Assembly: GCF_900637185.1 (NCBI RefSeq)
Contig: NZ_LR134352.1
Coordinates: 4,950,001 to 5,014,000, forward strand
Length of the DNA stretch: 64,000 nucleotides
Direction: 5' to 3'
Source of the DNA: Nocardia asteroides
Lineage (GTDB): Bacteria > Actinomycetota > Actinomycetes > Mycobacteriales > Mycobacteriaceae
Positions 29,567 through 40,168 of this stretch are shown here, in pieces (the first letter of the stretch is position 1; every line of letters begins with the position of its first letter). Position numbers and translations under genes: made by a program. The notes under the pieces were generated by a model. It had not been told where the DNA came from, did not search any database, and saw only the letters and a program-made list of their open reading frames with translations.

Positions 29567-31201
29567 ATGATCCGCTATGGACACCTGCTCGACGCCCGAA
29601 GATCCGCAGCCTGGACCATGATTGTCACCTGCGGCGCAGTGGCTCTCGTTGTCGCGGCTATGGCAGCGCTCTATACCGCGCTCCCCGCTATAGCCTTGGA
29701 CACGGGCGCGGATCAAAACGCGCTTACCTGGATAGTCGACGGCTATACGCTGGTGCTTGCTTGCCTCGTGTTGCCAGGGGGAGCGATCGGCGACAGATAT
29801 GGCCGTCGACGTGTTCTGACGGCAGGCTTGGCCGTATTCGCGGTCGCTTCTCTGGTGCCCGTGCTGGTCGACGCCCCGATATGGCTCATGCTCTCCAGGG
29901 CTGTAGCGGGAGCCGGAGCCGCCTTTGTCATGCCTGCGACTCTCTCGCTGCTGACCGCAAACTTACCGGTGGACAAACGGGAGTACGCGGTCGGGGTGTG
30001 GGCAGGTGTCGCCGGTTCCGGCGGAGTAATCGGTATGGTCGGATCCGGTCTGCTCCTCACACGTTGGTCATGGCACTCGATTTTCGTCGGCCTGACCGTC
30101 GTCGCACTGCTGCTGTTGGTGCTTGGTCTCACCGTCCCTGATTCACAAGACACCGAATGCCCGCGGCTGGAGGTTCGCGGCATGTTCTTGGTGGTACTGG
30201 CGATCGGGACGACGGTATTCGCGGTCATGGAGGCTCCGACGCGTGGTTGGACCGATGGCTGGGTCTTCGCCATGGGAGCGACCGGCGCAATGAGTGTCGT
30301 GGCCTTCATCGTCACTGAACTCCGTGTCGAGCACCCCTTGCTTGATGTACGGCTGTTCCGCCGCCGAGGTTTCTCGAGCGGTGCGTTGTCGATAACCATT
30401 CAATTCCTCGTGACTTTCGGTGTGATGTTCCTGCTGGTGCAGCATTTCCAGCTCATCTTGGGGTTCACGCCCCTGCACTCGGCCTTGGCGCTTGCCCCGA
30501 TGGTTGCTCCCCTCATCGTGATGTCTCTCGTCTCACCGATGATCGCCGCGTGGCTGGGGCTCCGGGTGACGACCACGACCGGGCTACTTACCATCGCAGT
30601 CGGCTTGTTGGCCCTCCAGCGCCTCGACACCGGTTCGTCTTACCTCGATGCGCTCTGGCCGCTGCTGATCATGAGCGCTGGCCTGGGCATGTCGGCCGCT
30701 CCCGCCACCAACGCGATCATGCTCGACACGCCCTTGGAGAAACACGGGGTATCAGCTGCGGTCAACGACGCAACTCGAGAGATCGGCGCCGCAGTCGGTG
30801 TCGCCGTCGCCGGCAGCATCCTGTCGGCGAACTACACGTCGAAGATCGCGGAGGTGTTACCCCGCCTTCCTGAGCCTGCTCGCGACCCGGTGCGGAGTTC
30901 GCTGGCTGGTGCACTCGAAGTCGCTGAGCGCGCGGGGGCTGCGGGAGAGCCCCTCGCCGAGTATGCGAAAGCCGCCTTCTGGGATGGAGTGGAACACTCC
31001 GCGTTCGCGCTGGCCGTGATCAGCCTCGCAGGCGCGCTGATACTCATCCCGCTCTCTCCTGGACGCACAGTCGACGAAGGCCACAAAGTCAGTTGCGTTC
31101 GCCGGGGCCGTCGAAATCGTCTGCGACGCCTCCGGCTTACGCGTGGTGCGCGGAGGAAGCGGTTGGAGTCAATGCCTACCATTGAACCGGCGCAACGGTA
31201 A
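29567..31201 (+). CDS. DHA2-type MFS drug/metabolite exporter
   Basis: 544 residues, about 14 TM helices. Motif A of the MFS is present (GGAIGDRYGRRRV near residue 73), and motif C-like GVAGSGGVIGMVGSG near 147 marks an antiporter of the EmrB/QacA type. The last 45 residues are unusually Arg-rich (RRGRRNRLRRLRLTRGARRK). It follows DUF4873 by 61 bases. It is a close paralogue of the MFS gene at 47.8-49.4 kb. Confidence 0.9.
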   Translation: MIRYGHLLDARRSAAWTMIVTCGAVALVVAAMAALYTALPAIALDTGADQNALTWIVDGYTLVLACLVLPGGAIGDRYGRRRVLTAGLAVFAVASLVPVLVDAPIWLMLSRAVAGAGAAFVMPATLSLLTANLPVDKREYAVGVWAGVAGSGGVIGMVGSGLLLTRWSWHSIFVGLTVVALLLLVLGLTVPDSQDTECPRLEVRGMFLVVLAIGTTVFAVMEAPTRGWTDGWVFAMGATGAMSVVAFIVTELRVEHPLLDVRLFRRRGFSSGALSITIQFLVTFGVMFLLVQHFQLILGFTPLHSALALAPMVAPLIVMSLVSPMIAAWLGLRVTTTTGLLTIAVGLLALQRLDTGSSYLDALWPLLIMSAGLGMSAAPATNAIMLDTPLEKHGVSAAVNDATREIGAAVGVAVAGSILSANYTSKIAEVLPRLPEPARDPVRSSLAGALEVAERAGAAGEPLAEYAKAAFWDGVEHSAFALAVISLAGALILIPLSPGRTVDEGHKVSCVRRGRRNRLRRLRLTRGARRKRLESMPTIEPAQR

Positions 31202-31690
31202 GCCGAACGCACTTTCCGGATCCGTTCACACTTGCGGACCGCTTCAGGGCGTCAGCAGAACAGCCAGTCGGGAGCGAACTTTGGTGATGAACTCTCGTCG
31301 CCGACGTGCTCGGGTGGTCGGCTAATGGCACATGCCCGATCTGAGTGACTGCCCGGTTGTCGTGGTGTCCGGCCCGAGAGTGCGCCCCGTTCCTGGTCTA
31401 GCCGGTTGGAGCCTGAGCCGTTCGGGGCTCCTGCAGGATTGGGTGACAGCCCTACTCCGGAGGTGTGGCCAGCGGGGAGCCAGTAGGATTCCAGGTCGCT
31501 GATCGGTGGCACATCTGGGAGAACGTCGGTGACGCCCTCGAACACGCTATCGCACCGCCGACACTGCCTGACCGCCGCGGCGGGCTGCCTCGATGACGCC
31601 CCCGCAACTACCCGATATCGCCGAGGTCTCCGCAGGCTTGCATCGTGGTCCGGTCGAGCCAGGTCTGCGCCAAGACAGGGTCGCGATCCG
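31202..31690. other. intergenic, nothing recognised
   Basis: About 490 bases after the MFS gene. Minus-strand and plus-strand frames of 100-150 codons match no family I know. It leads into the transposase scars and is probably decayed mobile DNA. Confidence 0.35.
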
Positions 31691-31890
31691 ATGCCAGCAG
31701 CGTTTCGCCGAGGTCCAGGAATCATCTACGAGTTCAAGCCCTATCTCCTCAGCGGTGGAATAAGGGATGCACCCGACGCCGCCCTGCTGTTTGACGCGAT
31801 CACCGCCTGCGGCTATCGAAGTCAGCCGAACCTCGTCCGCGCCTATCAGGCCTTCCTCGATGCCGCTCACATCATCGGGCCCCCAATTAT
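31691..31890 (+). pseudogene. ISL3-like transposase fragment
   Basis: A plus-strand frame contains EFKPYLLSGGIRDAPDAALL, then FDAITACGYRSQPNLVRAYQ, resembling the region of ISL3 transposases where KPYL...W..G..DA.LLF.EI...GY.GS...VRRYL occurs. The rest of the gene is missing and the reading beyond 31900 loses similarity. A relic only; the family call is by pattern memory. Confidence 0.4.
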
Positions 31891-32204
31891 GACCGAACCT
31901 GCTCGCATAGACCCAAATGGCCAGTGGCGCTTCGACATGACTCTACCGCCAGCCCGGATTCGACGCACCCGCTGGTCACGTTCGTTTGCCGCGATCATCA
32001 AGGAGCTGTGTGAGAGGCGACGCCACCTTCGGCGAATCCTTCTGAGCGGCTGAGCAACCCACACAGTCGAATTACGAAATAGTGCCAGATCCCTGATTCG
32101 GCCGGAATTGAACCTGGCATCGATGGAAGTGAGCGGCCCGCGGAAGTAGTCCGCGACTGCCCACGCGATCGCCAGTTTGCGGTACGTGGCAAAGAGTGGT
32201 TTAC

Positions 32205-32766
32205 TCAGGGATTTCTCGTAAACCTAGCGGTGGAACTTGTTGTGGGCCTGTTCCATTTCGGCAGTCCGACACCGGGCGCCTGGCGGTGCGGGATGAAGAG
32301 GCCGTTCCCTGGTAGCCGCCGTCGGCGATGACCATAGCGGTGCGGCAGGCGTCGGGCCGGATTCCGTCCAGGCCTGCGGTGCAACGGACGTCCGATCACG
32401 ACGACGACTTCGTTATCGGGCGTCGCTGGCGACCAGATGGTGGGTCGAGTACCAGTGGTTCCTACTCGGTGCGGCAATGTGCGGTCGCAGGTCGGACCAG
32501 ATGCTGACCACCGTAAGCGCCACACCATGCGGGATCGGACCGGGGTCGCAGCGCCAACGTAATACCAGGTCGTCGATCACCGGGCTTTGGCCGGCTTCCA
32601 TTCCGAATACCGCCGCGGGTTGACGCATCGTCAGATGCGTCCGCAGTACCTGGCCACCAGCAACACCCGGCCCTCGAAACACAACTCCCGATGTCGGCCC
32701 CGCAACGACCGGTCGGTGCCCTCGTGCGGAAGCCGTGTGGTCGGGCGAGCGAACATGCGTGGCCAC
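32205..32766 (-). pseudogene. IS5-family DDE transposase, degenerate
   Basis: Two minus-strand frames together resemble small IS5-type DDE transposases: GQVLRTHLTMRQPAAVFGM near the start (usually LRTHLTMRQLAAVFGVS), then NHWYSTHHLVASDAR, then VIGRPLHRRPGRNPA and GNGLFIPHRQAPGVGLPKWN. The frame shifts at about 32420 and the 3' end is gone. Nonfunctional. Confidence 0.6.
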
Positions 32767-32934
32767 AGCCCGGAGATCAACTCCATCATCGAATAAGCCG
32801 CCGAGTGGCTACCCCCAGAACAATACTCACTGCTAGTCGAACGAATTATGGACAGCCGTTAGGAGGCGCTCATCGGCAAAGCCGCCAGGGGCCTTGTTGT
32901 TTGCCGGATCAACTCTGTCCGATGAACCAACGAC

Positions 32935-34170
32935 TTATGCGGTGACCACCTTCAAGGTCGAAAGTCCGCGAAAAGACAGCCCGGTGCGCCAGCGGGGCTG
33001 CTCGACCAGCCGAAGATCGGGAAATCGGGACGCCAGGAGCGGGAACAATATTGCCCCTTCGAGCCGTGCAAGCGGTGCGCCGAGGCAGAAATGGATGCCG
33101 GCCCCGAACGACAATGGCGGGACCCCGGTTCGGGTGATGTCGAGACTGTCGGGGTCGTCGAACCGATCCGGGTCTCTGTTGGCTGCCCCCAAGCAGGATC
33201 AGTACGACCTGACCGGGATGTAAATCAACTCCCGCCAGTCGCGTCGGCTGGAGCACCGTACGCCCGTTGGTCTGGACGGGGGACTCATAGCGCAATAGTT
33301 CTTCGACTGCGTTGCTCGCCAACTCTGGCCTGGCACGAAGTTCGCGCATTTGGTCAGGGTGGGCGAGCAGCGCGGCGACGCCGTTGCCGATCAGGTTCGT
33401 GGTGGTCTCGAACCCTGCCGCAAACAAAAGAATCGCGGTGCCGACGCATTCGTCGTCGTCTAGGATGTCGTCGCCATTCGCGACGGCGAGCCGGCTCAGT
33501 AGGTCATCGGTAGGGCGGGCGCGTTTGACCGCCAACAGGTCAGCGAAATATGCGGCAAGTTGGTCTTCGGCGTCGCAGGCTGCTGTCAAGGCTGCGATAT
33601 CGGCACCGGGTTCGAGCGAGGCCAGCAGGGCCCGCACCAGTGGGGCTGCTACCGCTCTATCAGTGCTGCTACCGCTCTATCAGTAAAGGGCACCCCGAGT
33701 AGATCTCCAATCACATTCACGGGCAGCGGGAGCGCCAGATCGTTGATGATGTCGACGGAGACCCGTGCTTCCATGACATTGAGCAAGTGATTGACCTGTG
33801 TGACGATGCGGCCGCGCAACTCGTCGATGTGCCTCGGGGTGAACACGTCGGCGACCAACCGACGCAGCCGGTGGTGGTCAGGAGGGTTGCGGAACAGCAT
33901 GGTGCGTCGGAACCGGTGCATGGCCTGATGGTGCAGCTCTTCAGGAATGTCGGACAAGCCGAAGCCCAGCGACTCGTCGGCCTTGCCGAGGCTGCGGTCG
34001 CGGAGCGCCGCCGCGCAATCGTCGTAGCGGCTCAATACCAGCACGCCCGATCGTGTAACCAACACTGGTTGCGTCTGGCGCAGCCGCCGGAACGCCTCGT
34101 AAGGTCCGGCCGAGCCGTGATCGGTTAGCAAGGCATCCAGGAGCAGTGCTCGCTCGCTCGGTACAGTCAT
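32935..34170 (-). pseudogene. cytochrome P450 broken by a 20-bp duplication and a frameshift
   Basis: The ATG at 34168-34170 overlaps the thioesterase stop. The N-terminal two fifths read through ALRDRSLGKADE and LFRNPPDHHRLRRLVADVF to FTDRAVAA, where an exact 20-base tandem duplication (33645-33684) shifts the frame and causes a stop. With one copy the frame continues APLVRALLASLEPG. The I-helix (LLFAAGFETTTNLIG) and ExxR (VEELLRYESP) follow. A second shift in a C5 run at 33186-33190 puts the heme-binding loop ([15 protein letters not shown]) in another frame, ending at 32935. All P450 hallmarks exist, so the loss is recent, or the second shift is an assembly error. Confidence 0.85.
33645..33684 (-). 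repeat. 20-bp exact tandem duplication inside the P450 gene
   Basis: GCTGCTACCGCTCTATCAGT at 33645-33664 is repeated without gap at 33665-33684. Removing one copy restores the P450 reading frame. Confidence 0.95.
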
Positions 34171-34697
34171 GCCTGTCTCCTTGCACTCACCGGCGACTGC
34201 AAGAAATGTTTGACATCGACCACAATGAACAGTGCTGTGGCCGTGACAACCAAATGTCCCCCTGCATCCTCGATTCTGGCCCCGAGATGTAATTTCCGGC
34301 CATCTCGAGACCGTAGTTCGGCGTGCAGGGCGTAGGGAGTGTCGAGCTGAACCGGAGCAAGATAGTCGAGGTCGAGATGGCGCGTCACGGCGAGTTCGCC
34401 GACGGTGTATAGCAGGAAACCGAATAGGTCGTCGACTACTGTCGCCACAGCGCCCCCGTGCACTATTCCGGGCGCTCCTACATGACGTCGATCGAATCGG
34501 TGGTGAGCGACCACGCCGCCTGCGCAGCGCTGGGCCGTCAGAAAATGCCCATGCGGGTTGGCCGGTCCACAACCGAGACAGTTGGGATGGTGGGGAGGCA
34601 ACTCAGTCGATCGAGGTTCCAAAAGTCGGAACGAACGCACCCATTCCTCCAAGTCAGGATCGGACGACCTGCCGCCCGTGTCCGATAGATTGCTCAT
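34167..34697 (-). CDS. PaaI-type hotdog thioesterase
   Basis: 176 residues from the ATG at 34695-34697, with AGGAAGG upstream. Contains PPHHPNCLGCGPANPHGHF followed by the hotdog core GIVHGGAVATVVDDLFGFLL and HLDLDYLAPVQLDTPY. The N-terminal CLGCGPANP motif is typical of a THEM4/PaaI subfamily. Likely an acyl-CoA thioesterase. The stop overlaps the start of the P450 (ATGA). A close paralogue is at 49.9-50.4 kb. Confidence 0.87.
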   Translation of the reverse strand: MSNLSDTGGRSSDPDLEEWVRSFRLLEPRSTELPPHHPNCLGCGPANPHGHFLTAQRCAGGVVAHHRFDRRHVGAPGIVHGGAVATVVDDLFGFLLYTVGELAVTRHLDLDYLAPVQLDTPYALHAELRSRDGRKLHLGARIEDAGGHLVVTATALFIVVDVKHFLQSPVSARRQA

Positions 34698-34979
34698 GGT
34701 CAGCCTTCCTGTCGATGAAGCCGCACCCAACACCGATCTCGAGCGTGACCACTATGCAAATACATATCGCGCACGCCAGAGGGGGTGCGCAGCCGGTGGC
34801 CCCATTCCACCACCACCGGCGCGAAACGTGCCGTGCACTGGGAGGTGACTCCCATCTTCATTTGCAGCCTTTCGCCGATGTCGACGTGCACGGTAATGTC
34901 GCCGGTGTCGCGAAAGCTTCGCACTATGGGTATCAATGTCCTGTTCCGTCCTACTCAGGACCAGGCATGGAGATAATTC

Positions 34980-36611
34980 CTAAATCTCGACGACGGTCAG
35001 CTCGCCGTTCGCATGCAGGGTGCGCAACCGCTTCTTATCGAACTTGCCGACCGAGGTCTTGGGCACCTCTGCGGTGAAGCTCCAGCGCTCAGGCAGCCAC
35101 CACGTGGCGACCTTGCCGTCGAGGAAGTCACGCAGTTGGGCAGGTGTTACTTGCCGCCCGTCGCGTACGACGATCACAGCGAGGGGGCGTTCCTGCCACT
35201 TCTCATCCGGGACCCCGATTACTGATGCCTCGAGCACGTCGGGGTGACCGGCGAGCAGAAGTTCGAGCTCGACCGAGGAGATCCACTCCCCGCCGGACTT
35301 GATCACGTCCTTGGTGCGGTCGGTCAGCGTGACAAAGCTGCGTTCGTCGATCCGGCCGACATCGCCGGTGCGCAACCAGCCGTCCTGGAACTTATCCCCG
35401 CCATCCTCTTCGCCGATGTACGAGCCGGTAATCCAAGGTCCGCGCACTTGCAACTCACCGACGGCTTCGCCGTCGTGCGGGAGCTCATTGCCTCCGTCGT
35501 CGACGATCCTCAGCTCGACTCCTGCAACCGGACGACCTTGGGTCGCTCGCAGACGCCACCGCTCCTGGGCGTCGAGCGACGCCGGCGGCCGCGCGACAGC
35601 CGCTAGTGGCGAGGTCTCGGTCATTCCCCACGCCTGTACAACCTGTACGTTGTACCTCTCTTCGAAGGCCTTCATCAGATGAACGGGTACAGCTGAGCCA
35701 CCGCAAGCGACCAGGCCTAGAGACGAGATGTCGTAGCTGGGGTGGGAATCCAGGAAGTCCAAGACGTCGTTCCAGATGGTCGGGACTGCCCCGGCGATGG
35801 TTGCCTTGTGGACGTCGATCAGCCGCACGAGCGGCTCGGCTTGTAGGAACCGGTCAGGCATGAGCAAGTCGGCACCCGCCATGAGTGCGGCGTAGACCAG
35901 CCCCCAGGCGTTCGCGTGGAACATCGGGACGATGGGGAGGATTCGGTCATCGCTGCTCACGCTCAGTCCGTCGGCGGCGCAGGCCGCCATCGAGTGGAGG
36001 TAAGTCGACCGGTGGCTATAGGCGACACCTTTGGGGTCGCCGGTGGTGCCAGAGGTGTAACAGGCCGCGGCCGCAGACTGCTCGTCGAGGTCTGGCCAGT
36101 CGAACGTCTCGGGCTGGGCGGAGATGAACTCCTCGTAATCAACGACTGTCAGTCCCTCACGGTGCAGCGGGGTAAGGTCCACATCTCCGGTGACAACGAT
36201 GGTATGCACGCTAGTGAGCTGCAGCAACACTGAGGCCATCATGGGTACTAGGCTTCCATCGACAATCACGACTTGGTCCTGAGCGTGGTTACCGATGTAA
36301 ACAAGCTGATCGGAGGCGAGCCGTAGATTCAGGGTATGCAGCACCGCTCCCATCGAGGGCACTGCGCAGTAGGCCTCCACGTGCTCCTGGTTGTTCCACA
36401 TGAGGGTCGCGACGCGCTCATCGCCTGTGATCCCGCAAGCCCGCAATGCGTTGGCCAACTGAGCGGACCTCCGTCCGATTTCGGAGAACGTAGCAACCTT
36501 CACGCTTCCGTCAAGTTGCAAAGTCCGCACGGTCGCCGAGCCGTGCACACTCGAGCCGTGGCGCAGAATCGCCGCGGTCGTCAACGGGACGTTCATCATC
36601 GTGCTCTGCAT
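34980..36611 (-). CDS. fadD: fatty-acyl-CoA synthetase (AMP-binding, FadD type)
   Basis: 543 residues. All adenylation motifs are in place: YTSGTTGDPKG (P-loop), WGMTETSP, TGDVGRIDE, DVIKSGGEWIS and the C-terminal catalytic Lys in KTSVGKFDKK. Length and motifs match medium/long-chain acyl-CoA ligases. It is the last gene of the CYP153 unit, nine bases after the BtrH-like gene, and would activate the carboxylic acids made by the upstream oxidation steps. An ATG at 36599 is an alternative start. Confidence 0.92.
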   Translation of the reverse strand: MQSTMMNVPLTTAAILRHGSSVHGSATVRTLQLDGSVKVATFSEIGRRSAQLANALRACGITGDERVATLMWNNQEHVEAYCAVPSMGAVLHTLNLRLASDQLVYIGNHAQDQVVIVDGSLVPMMASVLLQLTSVHTIVVTGDVDLTPLHREGLTVVDYEEFISAQPETFDWPDLDEQSAAAACYTSGTTGDPKGVAYSHRSTYLHSMAACAADGLSVSSDDRILPIVPMFHANAWGLVYAALMAGADLLMPDRFLQAEPLVRLIDVHKATIAGAVPTIWNDVLDFLDSHPSYDISSLGLVACGGSAVPVHLMKAFEERYNVQVVQAWGMTETSPLAAVARPPASLDAQERWRLRATQGRPVAGVELRIVDDGGNELPHDGEAVGELQVRGPWITGSYIGEEDGGDKFQDGWLRTGDVGRIDERSFVTLTDRTKDVIKSGGEWISSVELELLLAGHPDVLEASVIGVPDEKWQERPLAVIVVRDGRQVTPAQLRDFLDGKVATWWLPERWSFTAEVPKTSVGKFDKKRLRTLHANGELTVVEI

Positions 36612-36620
36612 AGCATTTCC

Positions 36621-37759
36621 TCATTCAAGAGTGTCTTCGAACGTAGGCGATCTGGGGGTTGATTCGCCGCTGGCCGGCGACATGGGGCTGCTGTCAGCGA
36701 TCCCAGCCGTCAGCGAACTGGAAGCAGCCTCCAGGGACGCGACCAGGTCCGTCTCCAGCTCTGGTAGTTGGCTAGCGGCCGAGGCCACCCCGGCCAGGCG
36801 AACTCGTATATCAACGTCGCGGCGGATACCGGCACGCGCAGTGGCGGTCCACGCCTGCGCACAACGGCTGGCCGCTACGGCGAGTTGAGCGGTGGCGGAG
36901 TCCCCGGTCAGACGAGCGACATCTGCGCAGCCATCGGCTAGCAATCGGCGGAACAGCCCGCCGCCAGTACCTGCCTTCTCAATGAAAGCGCTCAGGCTGA
37001 ACAGGAGAGTCTCGAGGTCGTCCACCGGAAGATCGGCCCAGGTCTGAATGTCGGCCGCCAGCTGCACCGCCGCGGCCAAGCCCTCCGCACCGGATGCCGC
37101 TGCCCTGAGATCGACGATCCCGGGTTGCGATGGGCGGCGCATTCCGGCTGCGGACTGTCGAAATGCCTCCGCCGCTACTTCCGCCACGTCCGGCAGCGCA
37201 CTCGGCCAGCTGATGCGGTATGTACAGTGGCGCGTCGGTTGCGGGAAAGACTTCGAGGACCGCGCCCGAGCCAGTGCATCGAGCGGGACTTTCTGCACCT
37301 CGGCGCGGTCATTGTCTACGACAAAGGCGATCCCCTCGGCCTCGTCGTGACCGATCACGACGATGTCGTGGCGACTCATCTGGAACTGGACGCGGAGGTA
37401 CGGCAACTCACCGATATCTCCCCATACCAGGCTGGGTCTGCCTGCTTCGAGCTCGTCGAGAACCCATGACCACCCTCTCGGGGATCATCGGTCGTGAGAA
37501 CCTGGACTTGCGCGCCGAGTCGGCGGGGCAGATCAATTTCGAAGTCGGCGCCTCGTCCTACCAGGTACAGCGGTGGAACGAGGTCGCTTGACCGGAGGTA
37601 CGATAACCCCAGTGCGCCGCCGAGAGCGGACACCAGACCTTCGTCGGGCGGCCCATCCCACCCCAGTCCATGCCAATGCAGAAGATCCCGCATAGCGCCA
37701 GAACCGCTGTGTCCCCCCATCTTGTGCGGGTAGTCATCGACCAGGGTCCTGCGGGGCAT
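36621..37759 (-). pseudogene. BtrH_N/DUF4872 (C39 peptidase-like acyltransferase) protein, frameshifted
   Basis: The first frame (from 37759) has DYPHKMGGHSGSGAMRDLLH and GALGLSYLRSSDLVPPLYLV; the second (ending 36621) has ELPYLRVQFQMSRHDIVVIG and FVVDNDRAEVQKVPLDALAR. Together they give a 379-residue BtrH_N plus DUF4872 protein. One missing base at about 37471 separates them: DDPREGW is expected where the frame is lost. The usual Cys of the GGHCGS motif reads Ser here. BtrH transfers an acyl group to an amine in butirosin synthesis, and the DUF4872 family is found near lipid and natural-product genes. Real pseudogene or single-base error. Confidence 0.75.
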
Positions 37760-37808
37760 GTGAATCCTTTCGGGTGAATGAGGGGGCCAACGGGGATCGA
37801 AGACCGGG

Positions 37809-38645
37809 TCAGTGGCTCCGGATTCTGTCCAGGTAGGCCTGGCGGGCCGCTGTGTCGACGCCGTCGAGAAATACCGAGTCCGTGCCCAGCGCGGATCCGA
37901 GCCTGGCGGTCAGCCAGCCAGGGACGAACTTCATCGCCGCGACCAATACGCCGGCCAGGCGAGTGACGCGTACGAATGGACGCGGGCGCTCGATAAGATC
38001 GGCTGTCGCCCGCGCGATCTCCTCGGGCTCGGCATTGCGCAGTCCCTTGGCACCAGCGGTTCCCGCGACGAGCTCGGTGTTGGTGAATGTGGGCCTAACG
38101 GTGGACAGCTCGACGCCTGACGTGCGGTACTCGTGCCGTGCCGCCTCGGTGAATCCGATGACCGCGAATTTGGTACCGCAATACGTCGCCAGTCCAGGCA
38201 CAGCGAGCTCGCCGGCCAGCGACGCGGTGTTGATGATGTGCCCAGCGCGCCGCGGCAGCATTCGCTGAAGGGCTAGTTTGGTCCCAAAGACGACTCCCAG
38301 GACGTTGATCTCGACCTGCCTCCGGGTCACCGTGTCGTCTTCCTCGTGTACGTGACCAGTGGGCATGATGCCCGCATTGTTGATCAGCACGTCGAGGGGG
38401 CCGAGCTCTTCCTCGACCAGCTCGAGAAATTGCCGAAACGAAGTGGGGTCGGTTACGTCGAGGTGGGTAACGATATTCACGCCGAGTTCGGTGGCGGCCT
38501 CCTGAGCGCGCTTCTCATCGACATCGCCGATGGCGACGCGGTGGCCTCGTCGAATCAGCTCCTTCGCGGTCTGGTAGCCGATGCCGCGGGCCCCGCCGGT
38601 GATAGCTACGGTCTTTGCGGCGGTGCGGGCACGGTGTGTCGTCAC
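37809..38645 (-). CDS. short-chain dehydrogenase/reductase
   Basis: 278 residues from the GTG at 38643-38645, overlapping the aldehyde dehydrogenase stop (GTGA). GGARGIGYQ (about 14-22), NNAG (about 90), Ser of NTASLAG, and YCGTK (about 153-157) are the cofactor and catalytic sites. Probably the alcohol dehydrogenase step between P450 hydroxylation and aldehyde oxidation. Similar in build to the SDR at 25.4 kb. Confidence 0.9.
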   Translation of the reverse strand: MTTHRARTAAKTVAITGGARGIGYQTAKELIRRGHRVAIGDVDEKRAQEAATELGVNIVTHLDVTDPTSFRQFLELVEEELGPLDVLINNAGIMPTGHVHEEDDTVTRRQVEINVLGVVFGTKLALQRMLPRRAGHIINTASLAGELAVPGLATYCGTKFAVIGFTEAARHEYRTSGVELSTVRPTFTNTELVAGTAGAKGLRNAEPEEIARATADLIERPRPFVRVTRLAGVLVAAMKFVPGWLTARLGSALGTDSVFLDGVDTAARQAYLDRIRSH

Positions 38646-40168
38646 TTGCTGTTCTCCTTGTTGAGGCCGAGGCGCTGCCATAGGCCGCGACCGGCCGCCG
38701 CGCGCAACACTCTTCCGGCCATGGCCGCGCGCCGCGGGGTGTACGGGTACCAGGTGAGTTCTCGCGACAGGACAGGGATCCGTGGCTCTGTCACTGCCTG
38801 TACCCGGCAGTACTTGCGTAGCCCGTGAGCTCCGCCGAGCCGAGTACCGATGCCCGAGGCCTTCCATCCACTGTGCGGCAGTGTGGTGGCGAACAGGTTG
38901 CTGAAGACATCATTTATGTTGACAGCTCCCGCGTTTAGCTGTAATGCGATGCGCTGAGCACGAGCATGGTCTCGGGTCCACACCGTCGCAGACAAGCCGT
39001 ACGCCGAGTCGTTGGCCAGGCGGATGGCCTCGTTCTCATCCGCGACCTGCATCACCGGAATCGTGGGACCGAAGGTCTCCTCGGTCATGCAGGCCATCGT
39101 GTGGTCGACACCGACCAGGACCGTCGGAGCGTAGTAGTTTCCGACCGCACTCCGAGTTCCGCCAGCCAGAACCTGCGCACCTGCCACCACTGCCTCGCTG
39201 ACGTGGCGATCGGCAATATCGACCTGCCTCGCGGTGACCATTGCGCCCACGTCGCGACCGGCCGCACCATGGGCGAGGGACCGCACACGTTGGGTCAGCC
39301 GCGCCACGAACTCGTCGTAAACCTCAGATACCACATACACCCGCTCGACAGAGATGCATACCTGTCCCGCGTTGAACAGAGCGCCCCACGCGATTCCCTC
39401 CACCGCACGAGCAAGGTCGGCGTCCTCCAGCACGATCGCCGGATCTTTGCCGCCAAGCTCCAGACTCATCGGCTTCAAATGCTCGGCACAGCGGATCGCG
39501 ACCGCACGCCCGGTGGCGGTCGAGCCGGTGAACTGTACAAAGTCAGCGGCATCGACCACGGCTGCGCCCGAATCGCCATCACCTACAACGTGCGCCAGAA
39601 CCGCGGGGGCGCCGATCTCGTGCCAGCCCTCGATGATCCGCGCGCACGTCAGCGGCGTCTCCTCCGAGGACTTCGCCAGGACCGCGCAGCCGGCTGCCAG
39701 CGCGGGCGCTGCGTCCATGAGGAAGAGGGTGATCGGGAAGTTCCACGGCATGATCATGCCGACGACCGGGAAGGGGTGATAGGTCGTAGTGAGTCGTTTC
39801 GACAAGGTCAGCAGGCTCGAGGACCTGACCTGCTCGCCGGCGAGAAACTGCGCGGCATGGTCGGCGTAGTAGCTGATGAACTCGCACGATGCTGTCGTCT
39901 CCACCAGGGCGTCGGGACGCACCTTGCCTGTCTCGGCTTGCAACAAGTTGGTGAGCTCGTCGGTGTGATCAAGGATCCAGTCCCGCCAGCGATGCAGCCA
40001 TTTGGCGCGTTGGCGTGGGCCGGCTTCGGCCCACCCGACCTGAGCGTCTCGAAGATCAGCAGCGACGAGACTTACTGTCTCGCGGTCGTCGACAGCGACG
40101 GTTGCGATGAGCCGACCGTCGGCGGGGTTGCGCACGTCCAAGACGCCCGCTGGGATCGTCGCGCTCAT
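38642..40168 (-). CDS. aldehyde dehydrogenase
   Basis: 508 residues. PWNFPITLFL, FTGSTATGR, the general base Glu in LELGGKDP, the nucleophile in FNAGQVCISVERVYV (Cys), and EETFGPTIPV are all present, as in NAD(P)-dependent ALDHs. It probably converts the fatty or terpenoid aldehyde to the acid that FadD activates. Coupled by overlap to genes on both sides (40165-40168 and 38642-38645). Confidence 0.93.
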   Translation of the reverse strand: MSATIPAGVLDVRNPADGRLIATVAVDDRETVSLVAADLRDAQVGWAEAGPRQRAKWLHRWRDWILDHTDELTNLLQAETGKVRPDALVETTASCEFISYYADHAAQFLAGEQVRSSSLLTLSKRLTTTYHPFPVVGMIMPWNFPITLFLMDAAPALAAGCAVLAKSSEETPLTCARIIEGWHEIGAPAVLAHVVGDGDSGAAVVDAADFVQFTGSTATGRAVAIRCAEHLKPMSLELGGKDPAIVLEDADLARAVEGIAWGALFNAGQVCISVERVYVVSEVYDEFVARLTQRVRSLAHGAAGRDVGAMVTARQVDIADRHVSEAVVAGAQVLAGGTRSAVGNYYAPTVLVGVDHTMACMTEETFGPTIPVMQVADENEAIRLANDSAYGLSATVWTRDHARAQRIALQLNAGAVNINDVFSNLFATTLPHSGWKASGIGTRLGGAHGLRKYCRVQAVTEPRIPVLSRELTWYPYTPRRAAMAGRVLRAAAGRGLWQRLGLNKENSK

